Shown: positions 29,555 through 37,004 of the stretch, piece by piece
How positions within the stretch are numbered: position 1 is the first letter of the stretch
Layout: the number at the start of each line of letters is the position of its first letter
Assembly: GCF_028368855.1 (NCBI RefSeq)
Contig: NZ_JAQNCY010000001.1
Location: 248,001 to 312,000, forward strand
From: Leisingera sp. SS27
GTDB lineage: Bacteria > Pseudomonadota > Alphaproteobacteria > Rhodobacterales > Rhodobacteraceae
Length of the DNA stretch: 64,000 bases
Direction of reading: 5' to 3'
Translations under genes and position numbers: made by a program
Notes under the pieces: generated by a model
The model's database searches: none
Seen by the model: only the letters and a program-made list of their open reading frames with translations
Told to the model about the DNA's origin: nothing

Positions 29555-29640
29555 TGGTACCCAAGGCCGGACTCGAACCGGCACGCCCGCAAAGGCGGGG
29601 GATTTTGAATCCCCTGCGTCTACCATTCCGCCACTTGGGC
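29555..29640 (-). tRNA. tRNA-Leu (anticodon CAA)
   Basis: An 86-nt tRNA on the minus strand: acceptor GCCCAAG paired with CTTGGGT (a G-T at the end), anticodon loop TTCAAAA giving CAA (reads UUG), a long variable arm CGCCTTTGCGGGCG, T loop GGTTCGAGTCC, and encoded CCA. Confidence 0.97.
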
Positions 29641-29804
29641 CACGCCCTGTTCCTAGCCAAGCAATCGGCCAAGGTCCAGAGGCAAAACGGCAGGCGGCCG
29701 CTGAAAATACACCGGGTTGCAAAATCAGCCTCCGCCCAGCTTGACGGAACGCCGCGCGCGTGCCACCTCCCTAGGAAAACGCCGGTGAGGACGCAGGACC
29801 CAGC

Positions 29805-30383
29805 ATGCTGAAACCATTATATGACCGGACAATGGCCTTGGCGGATCACCCCAAGGCGCTGTGGTGCCTGGCGGCGGTCGCCTTTGTTGAAAGCTCGGTT
29901 TTTCCGATCCCGCCGGATGTTCTGATGATCCCGATGATCCTGGCCCGCCCCTCGCGGGCCTGGCTGATCGCACTGGTGGCGCTGATTGCGTCCGTGGCCG
30001 GAGGCGTTCTGGGTTATGCCATTGGCGCCTTCTTTTATGAAGGCATCGGCCAGCCGGTTCTGGAGGCCATGGGCAAGGGCAATGCCATGGCAGAGTTCAA
30101 CACCCGTTTCAACGATTTCGGTTTCTGGGCTGTTCTGGGCGCAGGCATCACACCATTCCCCTACAAGGTGATTACCATCATGTCGGGATGGACCGGGATG
30201 CCGCTTGGAACGTTCATTGCCACCTCTATCCTCGCACGGGCATTGCGTTTTTTCATCGTTGCAGGCCTTCTGTGGCAGTTTGGCGCCCCGGTCCGTGATT
30301 TCATTGAACGCCGCTTGGGCCTGGTTTTCACTGCCTTCGTGGTGATCCTGTTCGGCGGCTTCCTGATGGTGAGGTTCATCTGA
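29805..30383 (+). CDS. YqaA/DedA family membrane protein
   Basis: Membrane protein of 192 residues of the SNARE-associated (VTT/DedA) superfamily, YqaA branch. It shows FVESSVFPIPPDVLMIPMIL near residue 28 and the reentrant-loop motif TPFPYKVITIMSGWTGMPLG near 120, where FPYK/G-x-x-x-M is typical. DedA proteins are linked to lipid scrambling and membrane energetics. It starts the dsbB pair, 2 nt apart from dsbB. Confidence 0.9.
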   Translation: MLKPLYDRTMALADHPKALWCLAAVAFVESSVFPIPPDVLMIPMILARPSRAWLIALVALIASVAGGVLGYAIGAFFYEGIGQPVLEAMGKGNAMAEFNTRFNDFGFWAVLGAGITPFPYKVITIMSGWTGMPLGTFIATSILARALRFFIVAGLLWQFGAPVRDFIERRLGLVFTAFVVILFGGFLMVRFI

Positions 30384-30385
30384 TA

Positions 30386-30853
30386 ATGCACAGGCTTCTG
30401 ATCGTTCTTGCAGCTGGCGGTTCAGCTGCGCTGCTTCTTGGCGCCCTTGGCTTTCAGTACATTGGCGAAATGGCCCCCTGCAAGCTGTGCTACTGGCAAC
30501 GCTACCCGCACGCAGCAGCCGCGGGCATCGGCGTTCTTGCGCTGATTATCCCGGGAGCGGTACTGCCTTATTTGGGCGCGCTGGCCGCGCTGGCCACTTC
30601 AGGAGTCGGCGCCTATCACACCGGGGTCGAGCGCGGCTGGTGGGAAGGCCCCAGCACATGCACATCCGGACCCATTGGCGGGCTGTCCCCTGACCAGCTG
30701 ATGGACCAGATCATGGCCGCGCCGCTGGTGCGCTGTGATGAGGTTCCGTGGGAGATGCTGTCGCTCTCCATGGCCAGCTGGAACGCCATCGCGTCCTTTG
30801 GCCTTGCACTGCTGTGGATTTCCGCCGCCAACCACATCCGCAAACAGAATTAA
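30386..30853 (+). CDS. dsbB: Disulfide bond formation protein DsbB
   Basis: Inner-membrane quinone-dependent oxidoreductase that re-oxidises DsbA. The 155-residue protein has four hydrophobic segments. The first redox pair is CKLC (C32 and C35) in APCKLCYWQRYPH, and the second pair is in STCTS (near 91) and VRCDEVPW (near 116). Quinone-binding Arg lies just after the first pair (WQRYP). It follows the yqaA-like gene by 2 nt and is translationally linked. Confidence 0.94.
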   Translation: MHRLLIVLAAGGSAALLLGALGFQYIGEMAPCKLCYWQRYPHAAAAGIGVLALIIPGAVLPYLGALAALATSGVGAYHTGVERGWWEGPSTCTSGPIGGLSPDQLMDQIMAAPLVRCDEVPWEMLSLSMASWNAIASFGLALLWISAANHIRKQN

Positions 30854-30915
30854 CTTTTCTGAAAGCTTCAATGCGGCCTCCAACGCACTGGCCGCATTGA
30901 AAAACCTGACCTGCC

Positions 30916-31341
30916 TCAGGTGTCTTTTTTGGTAGCCAGCAGCAGGTTTGTTTCGCTGCTCACGACGCCCTCGAACGTCCGGATTTTGGCCAGAGCGGCA
31001 TCCAGTGTTTCCAGCGTCTCAGTGCCGAGTTCGACAATCAGGTCCCAGCGCCCGTTGGTGGTATGAATAGCCCGCACTTCAGGCAGCCCCTGCAACTGCC
31101 GAGTGATGCGGCTGGTGCCCCGGCCCTCGATCCCGATCATCATCAGCCCGCGCACCGGATCGCGCAGTACATCCTCCTTCAGCACTACGGTAAACCCCAG
31201 GATATCCCCCCGCGCCTGCAACCGCTCAATCCGCGCACGCACGGTGGTCCGCGACAGGTTCAGCTCCAGCGCCAGATCAGACAACGAAGCCCGCGCATTG
31301 TGCCGCAAGGCTGACACCAGCCGCTCATCCGTTTTGTCCAT
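30916..31341 (-). CDS. Lrp/AsnC family transcriptional regulator
   Basis: Regulator of 141 residues. The N-terminal winged helix-turn-helix is MDKTDERLVSALRHNARAS, then LSDLALELNLSRTTVRARIE, and the C-terminal RAM/AsnC ligand domain begins near residue 60 (VRAIHTTNGRWDLIVELGTE). The start at 31341 gives the family's typical N-terminus; an ATG at 31353 would add four residues. It is divergent from the arginase operon and is the probable arginine- or ornithine-responsive regulator of that operon. Confidence 0.9.
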   Translation of the reverse strand: MDKTDERLVSALRHNARASLSDLALELNLSRTTVRARIERLQARGDILGFTVVLKEDVLRDPVRGLMMIGIEGRGTSRITRQLQGLPEVRAIHTTNGRWDLIVELGTETLETLDAALAKIRTFEGVVSSETNLLLATKKDT

Positions 31342-31362
31342 GCCCCACCCCATTTTGGCCAA

Positions 31363-31382
31363 TTGCCCCTCATTATGGGCAA
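31363..31382. promoter_or_regulatory. Candidate Lrp-family operator
   Basis: Inverted repeat TTGCCC / GGGCAA with an 8-nt AT-rich centre (CTCATTAT), flanked by outer CATTTTG (31351) and CAAAATG (31380), which are also inverted. It lies in the 113-bp space between the divergent lrp-type and arginase genes, close to the regulator start, fitting autoregulation. Confidence 0.55.
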
Positions 31383-31454
31383 AATGACCGCTAGATTCCA
31401 TCACGTTTCGGAAGTTTCTAGTATTAAACCTGAGAATTTGGGAGATTAAAAACA

Positions 31455-32381
31455 GTGACTTCGCAACACTGCATCCTGATTGGCGCACCAGTGGACAGCG
31501 GCAAACGCAGAGCTGGCTGCCTGATGGGCCCTGATGCCTACCGCACCGCCGGCATCACCGAAGCCCTGCAAAGCCTAGGGCACACCGTTGAGGACCTTGG
31601 CAATCTGTCCGCCGACCCCCATGAAGAAGACGCCAACGACGGGCTCTTGTTTGCCCGCAATGAGACCATCGGATGGACTTCGCGCCTGGTACAGGCCGCG
31701 GAAGATGCTCTGGGGCGCGGCATGCCTGTCTTTCTCGGCGGCGACCACTCGCTATCTCTGGGATCTGTGGCCGGTGCAGCCAACCACGCTGCCAAGGCAG
31801 AACGCCCCCTGTTTGTGCTGTGGCTTGACGCGCACACGGACTTTCACACGCCGCAGACAACGGACAGCGGCAATCTGCACGGCACACCGGTTGGATATTT
31901 CACTGGCCGCAAGGGCTTCGATGGCTTTCCTAAGGTGACTAATCCGGTTCCGCAGGAAAACGTTTGCATGATCGGTTTGCGTTCCGTTGATACACAGGAA
32001 CGGCTGGCGCTGGAAGGCAGCAGCATCCTGACTCACGACATGCGCCATATTGACGAAAACGGCATTGCCGGCCCTCTGAACCGTTTCTTGGAAAGGGTGG
32101 CACAGGCCAACGGCATGCTGCATGTCTCGCTGGACGTCGACTTTCTTGACCCGTCTGTGGCTCCTGCGGTCGGCACCACAGTGCCCGGCGGCGCTACCGT
32201 GCGCGAAGCGCATCTGGTCTGCGAGATCCTGCATGATTCCGGCCTGATGACTTCGTTGGATCTGGTCGAACTTAACCCCTTCCTGGACGAACGCGGGCGC
32301 ACCGCTCATTTGATGGTGGACCTCTGCGCCTCTGCACTTGGCCGCCGCGTCTTTGACCGCCCGACCCGGAGCTACCAGTGA
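31455..32381 (+). CDS. rocF: Arginase
   Basis: Hydrolyses L-arginine to L-ornithine and urea with a binuclear manganese centre. The protein has 308 residues. Metal motifs are GGDHSLSLG (near 95), DAHTDFHTP (near 125) and SLDVDFLDPSVAP (near 227), and the substrate loop has DSGNLHGTPV. The start is GTG at 31455, with GGGAG about 10 nt upstream; no ATG is available at the correct N-terminus (MTSQHCILIGAPVDSGKRR). It is the first gene of an operon with CtlX and ornithine cyclodeaminase. Confidence 0.95.
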   Translation: MTSQHCILIGAPVDSGKRRAGCLMGPDAYRTAGITEALQSLGHTVEDLGNLSADPHEEDANDGLLFARNETIGWTSRLVQAAEDALGRGMPVFLGGDHSLSLGSVAGAANHAAKAERPLFVLWLDAHTDFHTPQTTDSGNLHGTPVGYFTGRKGFDGFPKVTNPVPQENVCMIGLRSVDTQERLALEGSSILTHDMRHIDENGIAGPLNRFLERVAQANGMLHVSLDVDFLDPSVAPAVGTTVPGGATVREAHLVCEILHDSGLMTSLDLVELNPFLDERGRTAHLMVDLCASALGRRVFDRPTRSYQ

Positions 32382-33307
32382 GCAGCCTGCAAGCACCCTC
32401 AGCGGTGGTTATGATCCGGCCCCACAACTTCTGTTCAAATCCGGAAACGAAGGGCGACAACGCCTTTCAAACACTGGCAAATGAGTCGGCAGAAGCAACC
32501 TCTGCCCAAGCACTGATCGAGTTTGACGGCGCTGTGGAAGCCCTGCGCGGTGCTGGCGTCACCGTGCATGTATTTGACGACACCACCACCGAAACACCGG
32601 ACAGCGTGTTCCCGAACAACTGGTTCTCCACCCATGCAGGCGGCCATGTTGCGGTGTACCCGATGTACGCCGAAAACCGGTGCAAAGAACGCCGTTGGGA
32701 CGTGATTGAGCTCCTTAAGCGTGACTACCGCGTGCAGGACGTAATCGACTATTCCGGCCTTGAACAGGACGGCCTGTCGCTGGAAGGTACCGGCGCCATG
32801 GTGCTCGACCACATCGGGCGCATCGCCTACACGGTGAAATCCAACCGCGCCGATCCGGTGCTGCTGGAACGCTTCTGCACCCATTTCAATTTTGAACCCA
32901 TGGTGTTCGAAGCCAAAGATGATGCAGGCCGCGACGTCTATCACACCAATGTTCTGATGGGCATCGGCACTGAATACGCGCTGATCTGCCTGGACATGAT
33001 CGCCGATCCGGCACGCCGCGCAGAGGTTGCTGCGCGACTGGAGGAAACAGGACGCCGGGTCATTGACCTGACGCCAGCGCAGATCTCCAGTTTTGCAGGA
33101 AACGCTTTGGAACTGACAGGCCGCCGGCGCCTTCTGGCCCTCTCCGCCAAAGCTCTGCAAGCACTGCGGCCAGACCAGATTTCGGTCATCGAGCAAAGCG
33201 CTGAGCCGCTGCCGCTCACCATTCCCACAATCGAAACCGCCGGCGGGTCGGTGCGCTGCATGCTGGCAGGCATCCACCTAAGCCCCCGTGAAAGGATATC
33301 AGCATGA
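32378..33307 (+). CDS. ctlX: CtlX-type citrulline hydrolase / amidinotransferase-fold protein
   Basis: Guanidino-modifying-enzyme superfamily protein of 309 residues. It shows the conserved FPNNWFSTHAGGH segment, GLSLEGTGAMVLDHIGR with the catalytic Glu/His region, a His in YHTNVLMGIG and the nucleophile Cys in GGSVRCMLAG near residue 294. The closest named family is CtlX, proposed to hydrolyse citrulline to ornithine; arginine deiminase or dimethylargininase activity are alternatives. It starts with GTG that overlaps the arginase stop (GTGA), so translation is coupled. The genomic setting favours a product that is ornithine. Confidence 0.85.
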   Translation: MSSLQAPSAVVMIRPHNFCSNPETKGDNAFQTLANESAEATSAQALIEFDGAVEALRGAGVTVHVFDDTTTETPDSVFPNNWFSTHAGGHVAVYPMYAENRCKERRWDVIELLKRDYRVQDVIDYSGLEQDGLSLEGTGAMVLDHIGRIAYTVKSNRADPVLLERFCTHFNFEPMVFEAKDDAGRDVYHTNVLMGIGTEYALICLDMIADPARRAEVAARLEETGRRVIDLTPAQISSFAGNALELTGRRRLLALSAKALQALRPDQISVIEQSAEPLPLTIPTIETAGGSVRCMLAGIHLSPRERISA

Positions 33308-34350
33308 CACAGCCCTCAGATAAGGCCCTGGTGCCTTTTGTCAGCGTCGACAACATGATGCGCCTCATTCATCACGCAGGAATCGAACAGATGCTGCGGG
33401 ATCTGGCGGACTATGTTGAAGAGGATTTTAAGCGCTGGGAGCTGTTCGACAAGACTCCGCGTGTCGCAAGCCATTCGGACGTCGGCGTGATTGAACTGAT
33501 GCCGACCTCGGATGGCGAGGCCTATGGCTTCAAATATGTGAACGGCCACCCCAAGAACACTTCCGAGGGGCTGCAGACCGTCACCGCCTTCGGGCTGCTT
33601 GCCGATGTCTACACTGGCTACCCGGTGCTGCTGACCGAGATGACCATGCTGACCGCGTTGCGCACTGCGGCGACATCAGCCATGGCCGCCAAGTATTTGG
33701 CGCCCAAGGGCGCGACCACCATGGCGATGATCGGCAACGGCGCACAATCCGAATTCCAGACCCTCGCGATGAAGGCGATTATCGGCCTCAAGTCCGTTCG
33801 CCTATATGACAAAGACGCGGCGGCGACCAGAAAATGCGCCCGCAATCTGCAAGGCCTGGGGATCGAAGTTGTCAGCTGCAAGACACCGGAAGAAGCCATT
33901 GAAGGCGCTCAGATTCTCACCACCTGCACCGCCGACAAGCAGTATGCGACCATCCTGACCGACAACATGGTCGGCAGCGGTGTGCATATCAATGCGATCG
34001 GCGGCGACTGCCCCGGCAAGACCGAACTTGCTGCAGGCATCCTCAGCCGCTCAGACGTGTTTGTCGAATACCCGCCTCAAACCCGGATTGAGGGCGAAAT
34101 CCAGCAGATGCCGGAAGATTTTGCCGTGACGGAGCTGTGGGAAGTGATTTCCGGCAAGAAACCGGGACGCACCGGCGACCGGCAGATTACGCTGTTTGAC
34201 AGCGTTGGCTTTGCGATCGAGGATTTCTCAGCACTGCGCTACATCCGCGACCGCATCAAGGGCACTGACTACTTCATAGATCTGGACATGCTGGCAGACC
34301 CGGATGATCCGCGCGATCTGTTCGGCATGCTGCAGCGCGCAAAGGCGTAA
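33304..34350 (+). CDS. Ornithine cyclodeaminase
   Basis: NAD-dependent conversion of ornithine to proline and ammonia. The protein has 348 residues. Key parts are YGFKYVNGHPKN with the substrate-binding Lys, LTALRTAATSAMAAKYL, the Rossmann loop MAMIGNGAQSEFQ, and INAIGGDCPGKTEL. It is the longer OCD subtype seen in Agrobacterium. It overlaps the CtlX gene by 4 nt (ATGA). With arginase it completes arginine to proline plus urea. Confidence 0.93.
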   Translation: MTQPSDKALVPFVSVDNMMRLIHHAGIEQMLRDLADYVEEDFKRWELFDKTPRVASHSDVGVIELMPTSDGEAYGFKYVNGHPKNTSEGLQTVTAFGLLADVYTGYPVLLTEMTMLTALRTAATSAMAAKYLAPKGATTMAMIGNGAQSEFQTLAMKAIIGLKSVRLYDKDAAATRKCARNLQGLGIEVVSCKTPEEAIEGAQILTTCTADKQYATILTDNMVGSGVHINAIGGDCPGKTELAAGILSRSDVFVEYPPQTRIEGEIQQMPEDFAVTELWEVISGKKPGRTGDRQITLFDSVGFAIEDFSALRYIRDRIKGTDYFIDLDMLADPDDPRDLFGMLQRAKA

Positions 34351-34502
34351 TTCCGTTCCGGCGTTTGCCGCGAGAGCGCCAAACGCAGATCCAACGAAGA
34401 AAACTTGCATTCATTGGGGAACCAATCAGCGTCTTGTGCGTCTTACACAGACAGGCAGCCTGCCGCTGCTACTGGACACGTCCCCAAAATGTCCGACAAC
34501 TG

Positions 34503-34538
34503 GCCCCCGCCTTCTACTGGCGGGGGCTTTTTCTTTTT
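34503..34538 (+). terminator. Rho-independent terminator of the arginine operon
   Basis: Perfect 9-bp stem GCCCCCGCC / GGCGGGGGC with a 7-nt loop followed by TTTTTCTTTTT. It lies about 150 nt after the ornithine cyclodeaminase stop. The remaining part of the 302-bp gap before the next gene shows no other feature I can support. Confidence 0.92.
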
Positions 34539-34652
34539 CAAAGAGCCTTGGCATCAAAAAGCACCGGAACCTTTTGCCTGCACAACCGTTGACCCGGCAC
34601 AACGCGCTGATCGATGCGCTGCAACGGCAACCAGATGCAAAGGAAAGAAAGT

Positions 34653-34931
34653 ATGACAAAGACAGCCGCAACAAAGCAGTTTGCCAACGCCGATCCCGCA
34701 TCCGAAAAGCCCTCGGGCGAGCGGCTGGCTGACCGGGCCAAAGATCAGGCCCAAGAGGCCGTTGAGCAGGCACAGGAACACCTGCAAGCCGGCATCAGCT
34801 ATGGCAAAGGGGAGATCGACCGGCTGACCAGCCAGTCTCGGGACTTCATCAGGAAGAACCCGGGCCTGGCCGTTGCCGGTGCACTTGGCGCTGGAGTGCT
34901 GCTTGGTCTGGCGCTGCGCAGGCGGTATTGA
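34653..34931 (+). CDS. DUF883 (ElaB/YqjD) family membrane-anchored protein
   Basis: Protein of 92 residues with a helical, charged N-terminal part rich in Ala, Glu and Gln (about 1-65) and a single C-terminal membrane helix after RKNPGLAVAGALGAGVLLGL, ending in basic RRRY. This is the ElaB/YqjD/YgaM layout; in E. coli such proteins bind ribosomes at the inner membrane in stationary phase. AAAGGAAAG precedes the ATG at 34653. It has its own downstream terminator and stands first in a cluster of stress-type membrane proteins. Confidence 0.87.
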   Translation: MTKTAATKQFANADPASEKPSGERLADRAKDQAQEAVEQAQEHLQAGISYGKGEIDRLTSQSRDFIRKNPGLAVAGALGAGVLLGLALRRRY

Positions 34932-34959
34932 TCTGCTAACCATCCTTACCTGCTTCAGA

Positions 34960-34993
34960 AAGCTGCGCAGATCGCGCAGCTTTTTTTGTTTTC
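34960..34993 (+). terminator. Rho-independent terminator
   Basis: Perfect 8-bp stem AGCTGCGC / GCGCAGCT with a 5-nt loop followed by TTTTTTGTTTT, 30 nt after the DUF883 gene. Confidence 0.92.
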
Positions 34994-35100
34994 CGCACTC
35001 ATCTGATTGCGCCTTTCACGCCGAAACAGCTTGCAGCAGGGAACCATATCCTTGCTGCCCGCGTTTACCCATCAGAAGCAATTTCCTGAGGGAGAAGATC

Positions 35101-35286
35101 ATGGAATATGGACTTATCGGCCTGCTTGTTCTGGCAGCAGACATTTATGCGATCATCAAAATTGTCTCCTCCGGCGCCTCTGCCGCTGCAAAAATTCTCT
35201 GGGTTCTTCTGATTCTGCTGCTGCCGGTCGTGGGCTTCATTATCTGGCTGATTGCCGGTCCGAAATCCTCTGCCGCCCACATCTGA
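35101..35286 (+). CDS. Small PLDc_N-like two-TM protein
   Basis: A 61-residue protein with two hydrophobic helices (about 4-20 and 30-53), separated by a short polar turn. The ending LPVVGFIIWLIAGP matches the PLDc_N (PF13396) domain that precedes cardiolipin synthase catalytic domains, here free-standing. GGGAGA lies at good spacing before the ATG. Function is unknown; members are often induced by envelope stress. Confidence 0.8.
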   Translation: MEYGLIGLLVLAADIYAIIKIVSSGASAAAKILWVLLILLLPVVGFIIWLIAGPKSSAAHI

Positions 35287-35410
35287 TCGCCGCAATGGCA
35301 CCAACCGCCGACCTGGCTTGAATGCCGTCAGGCCGCTGGCACCATTTGCACAGGTATCCCCTGCAGAACGCGCTGCACTTCAGCGCACGGACACCCGAGA
35401 GGCTTTGAAA

Positions 35411-35863
35411 ATGATCGACACTTCCGATTTGGAGCAACAGGCGCGCAGTCAGGCTGCTGGTTTGGGCCGCAAGGCCAAGGCTGCGGTGGCAGGAAAACTC
35501 CGTGAAGCAACGGACGCCGCTCAATCTCAGGCCGCACAGGAGGTAGAGGCCACGGCGGATGCGGCAGATGCAGCCGCCGGTGCCTTTGCACCCGGATCAG
35601 TGCAGGCCCAGGCTGCAAGCATGGTTGCCGGTCATTTGGAGGATGCAGCCCACCGCGTCCGGTCGCTCGACATTGAGCAAACAGTTGAGGATGTCAGCGC
35701 CTTTGCGCGCCGCAACCCGCTCCTGTTCCTGAGCGCGGCTGCGCTTGCCGGTTTTGCTGCAACCCGCTTTCTGAAGGCACACGATCGCGAAGCTGAAACG
35801 TCAGGCGGCGCTGTCCGCAATCCTGCTTCACAACAGATGGGAGCTGGTCATGGCGCATCGTGA
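35411..35863 (+). CDS. Hypothetical DUF883-like membrane-anchored protein
   Basis: A 150-residue protein. Residues 1-95 are Ala/Gln/Glu-rich, predicted helical or coiled-coil (MIDTSDLEQQARSQAAGLGR at the start). A single membrane helix follows the motif FARRNPLLFLSAAALAGFAA, and a polar C-terminal tail of about 30 residues ends the protein. The R-N-P entry into the membrane helix is shared with the DUF883 gene at 34653 and with the gene at 36238. GAGAGG precedes the ATG. It overlaps the next gene by 14 nt, the same overlap as between the next two genes. Confidence 0.75.
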   Translation: MIDTSDLEQQARSQAAGLGRKAKAAVAGKLREATDAAQSQAAQEVEATADAADAAAGAFAPGSVQAQAASMVAGHLEDAAHRVRSLDIEQTVEDVSAFARRNPLLFLSAAALAGFAATRFLKAHDREAETSGGAVRNPASQQMGAGHGAS

Positions 35864-36251
35864 TCTGCGCGAGACGCGGCAGCTGATCTTCGAGTTACTC
35901 CGCCATTTTGCGGCCTTGTTGCGCAGCGAAGCTGAACTGGCCAAGGGTGAGCTGCAGGAGAAGGCTGCCAGCGCCGGAACCGGCCTGGCCTGTCTGGCCG
36001 CCGCAGCAATACTGGCTCTGGCCGGCTTACATGTCCTCGCGGCCGCACTGGTTGCATGGATTGCATCCGCAGGTTTGTCTCCGGGTCTTGCTGCCTTGCT
36101 TGTCGGCGGCGTGCTGATGGCTGCAGCCGCATGCCTGCTCGCCGCGGCCAGAGCGCGCCTGAATAGCAAGGCGCTTTTGCTCTCGCGCACAATCCGCAGT
36201 GTCCGACTGGATGCTGCCAGCATCATGGAGGCCACTCATGACCGGAACTGA
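35850..36251 (+). CDS. YqjE-like phage-holin superfamily membrane protein
   Basis: Protein of 133 residues of the Phage_holin_3_6 (PF07332, formerly DUF1469) family. The amphipathic N-terminal helix is RQLIFELLRHFAALLRSEAE, then two membrane segments (about 43-75 and 79-100) and a short cytoplasmic tail. Despite the family name no phage genes are near; E. coli YqjE is the closest functional context, encoded with the DUF883 protein YqjD as here. GGGAG lies before the ATG. Confidence 0.85.
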   Translation: MAHRDLRETRQLIFELLRHFAALLRSEAELAKGELQEKAASAGTGLACLAAAAILALAGLHVLAAALVAWIASAGLSPGLAALLVGGVLMAAAACLLAAARARLNSKALLLSRTIRSVRLDAASIMEATHDRN

Positions 36252-36999
36252 CAAGCTCGAACAGCAGGCCCAGGAAAACAGGCGCCGCTTGGCAGTTTCT
36301 CTATCCGGGCTGACCGGCGCGTTGTCGCCTCGTCATGTCACAGAGCAGCTGACAGCTACGGCCCACGGGTATGGCGGCCAGGTGGGCCATGAGGTGATGT
36401 CCGCTGCCAAACGCAACCCGGCCGCGCTGCTTCTGACCGGTGCAGGCCTTGCACTGATGTTATCAGGCACAGGCAGCCGCCCGAAGGCGCCGCCCGCAGA
36501 ATGCGTTGCGGTTCCGCCCGAAAAAGCGTTTACCGGCTTCGATGACCGTGTTGCCGCAGCGGACGCCGCGATGAAACAGGAGATGACAGGGATGAGCGAA
36601 GAAAACGTCCGCAGCAGCAAGATGCGTGAGACCTTGCATGCAGGGCTGGACGCCCTGCCCGATGCCGCCCGCAAACGCGTTCTCAAGGCGCGCACGGCTG
36701 CATTGCACGCCCAGGAGAAAATCGAAGAACAAGCCGCGCGCGCGGTAGCTCAGGGCCGGACCTTCTATGACCGGAATCCGCTGGCTGCAGGTGCCATTGC
36801 GCTAGGCCTGGGTGCGCTGATCGGTTCGCTCCTGCCGCCTACCCGCCGCGAAGACGAACTGCTGGGGGCGCACCGGGATGCCCTGGCTGCCAAGGCAGAA
36901 GCGGCCCTGCGGGAGGAGATAGACAAACTGTATCACAAGGCCAGTGCAAAGCTGGATGCAGAAGACAGCAGGCTGCCGCGCCAGACCGCTGCACACTGA
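36238..36999 (+). CDS. DUF3618-like membrane protein
   Basis: A 253-residue protein. The N-terminal part (EQQAQENRRRLAVSLSGLTG, then LSPRHVTEQL) resembles DUF3618. Two membrane segments are visible: one after KRNPAALLLTGAGLALML (about 62-80) and one after DRNPLAAGAIALGLGALIGS (about 180-200). They are separated by a charged helical region of about 100 residues. The C-terminal end is charged and likely coiled-coil. GGAGG lies before the ATG at 36238. It overlaps the yqjE-like gene by 14 nt and precedes the AI-2E gene by 5 nt, so the set is probably one transcript. Confidence 0.78.
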   Translation: MTGTDKLEQQAQENRRRLAVSLSGLTGALSPRHVTEQLTATAHGYGGQVGHEVMSAAKRNPAALLLTGAGLALMLSGTGSRPKAPPAECVAVPPEKAFTGFDDRVAAADAAMKQEMTGMSEENVRSSKMRETLHAGLDALPDAARKRVLKARTAALHAQEKIEEQAARAVAQGRTFYDRNPLAAGAIALGLGALIGSLLPPTRREDELLGAHRDALAAKAEAALREEIDKLYHKASAKLDAEDSRLPRQTAAH

Positions 37000-37004
37000 C
37001 GGTC

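Noticed and set aside
35850-36251. Prophage remnant suggested by the holin-family protein
   Set aside because: The PF07332 family includes chromosomal YqjE proteins; no phage structural, integrase or lysis genes are nearby.
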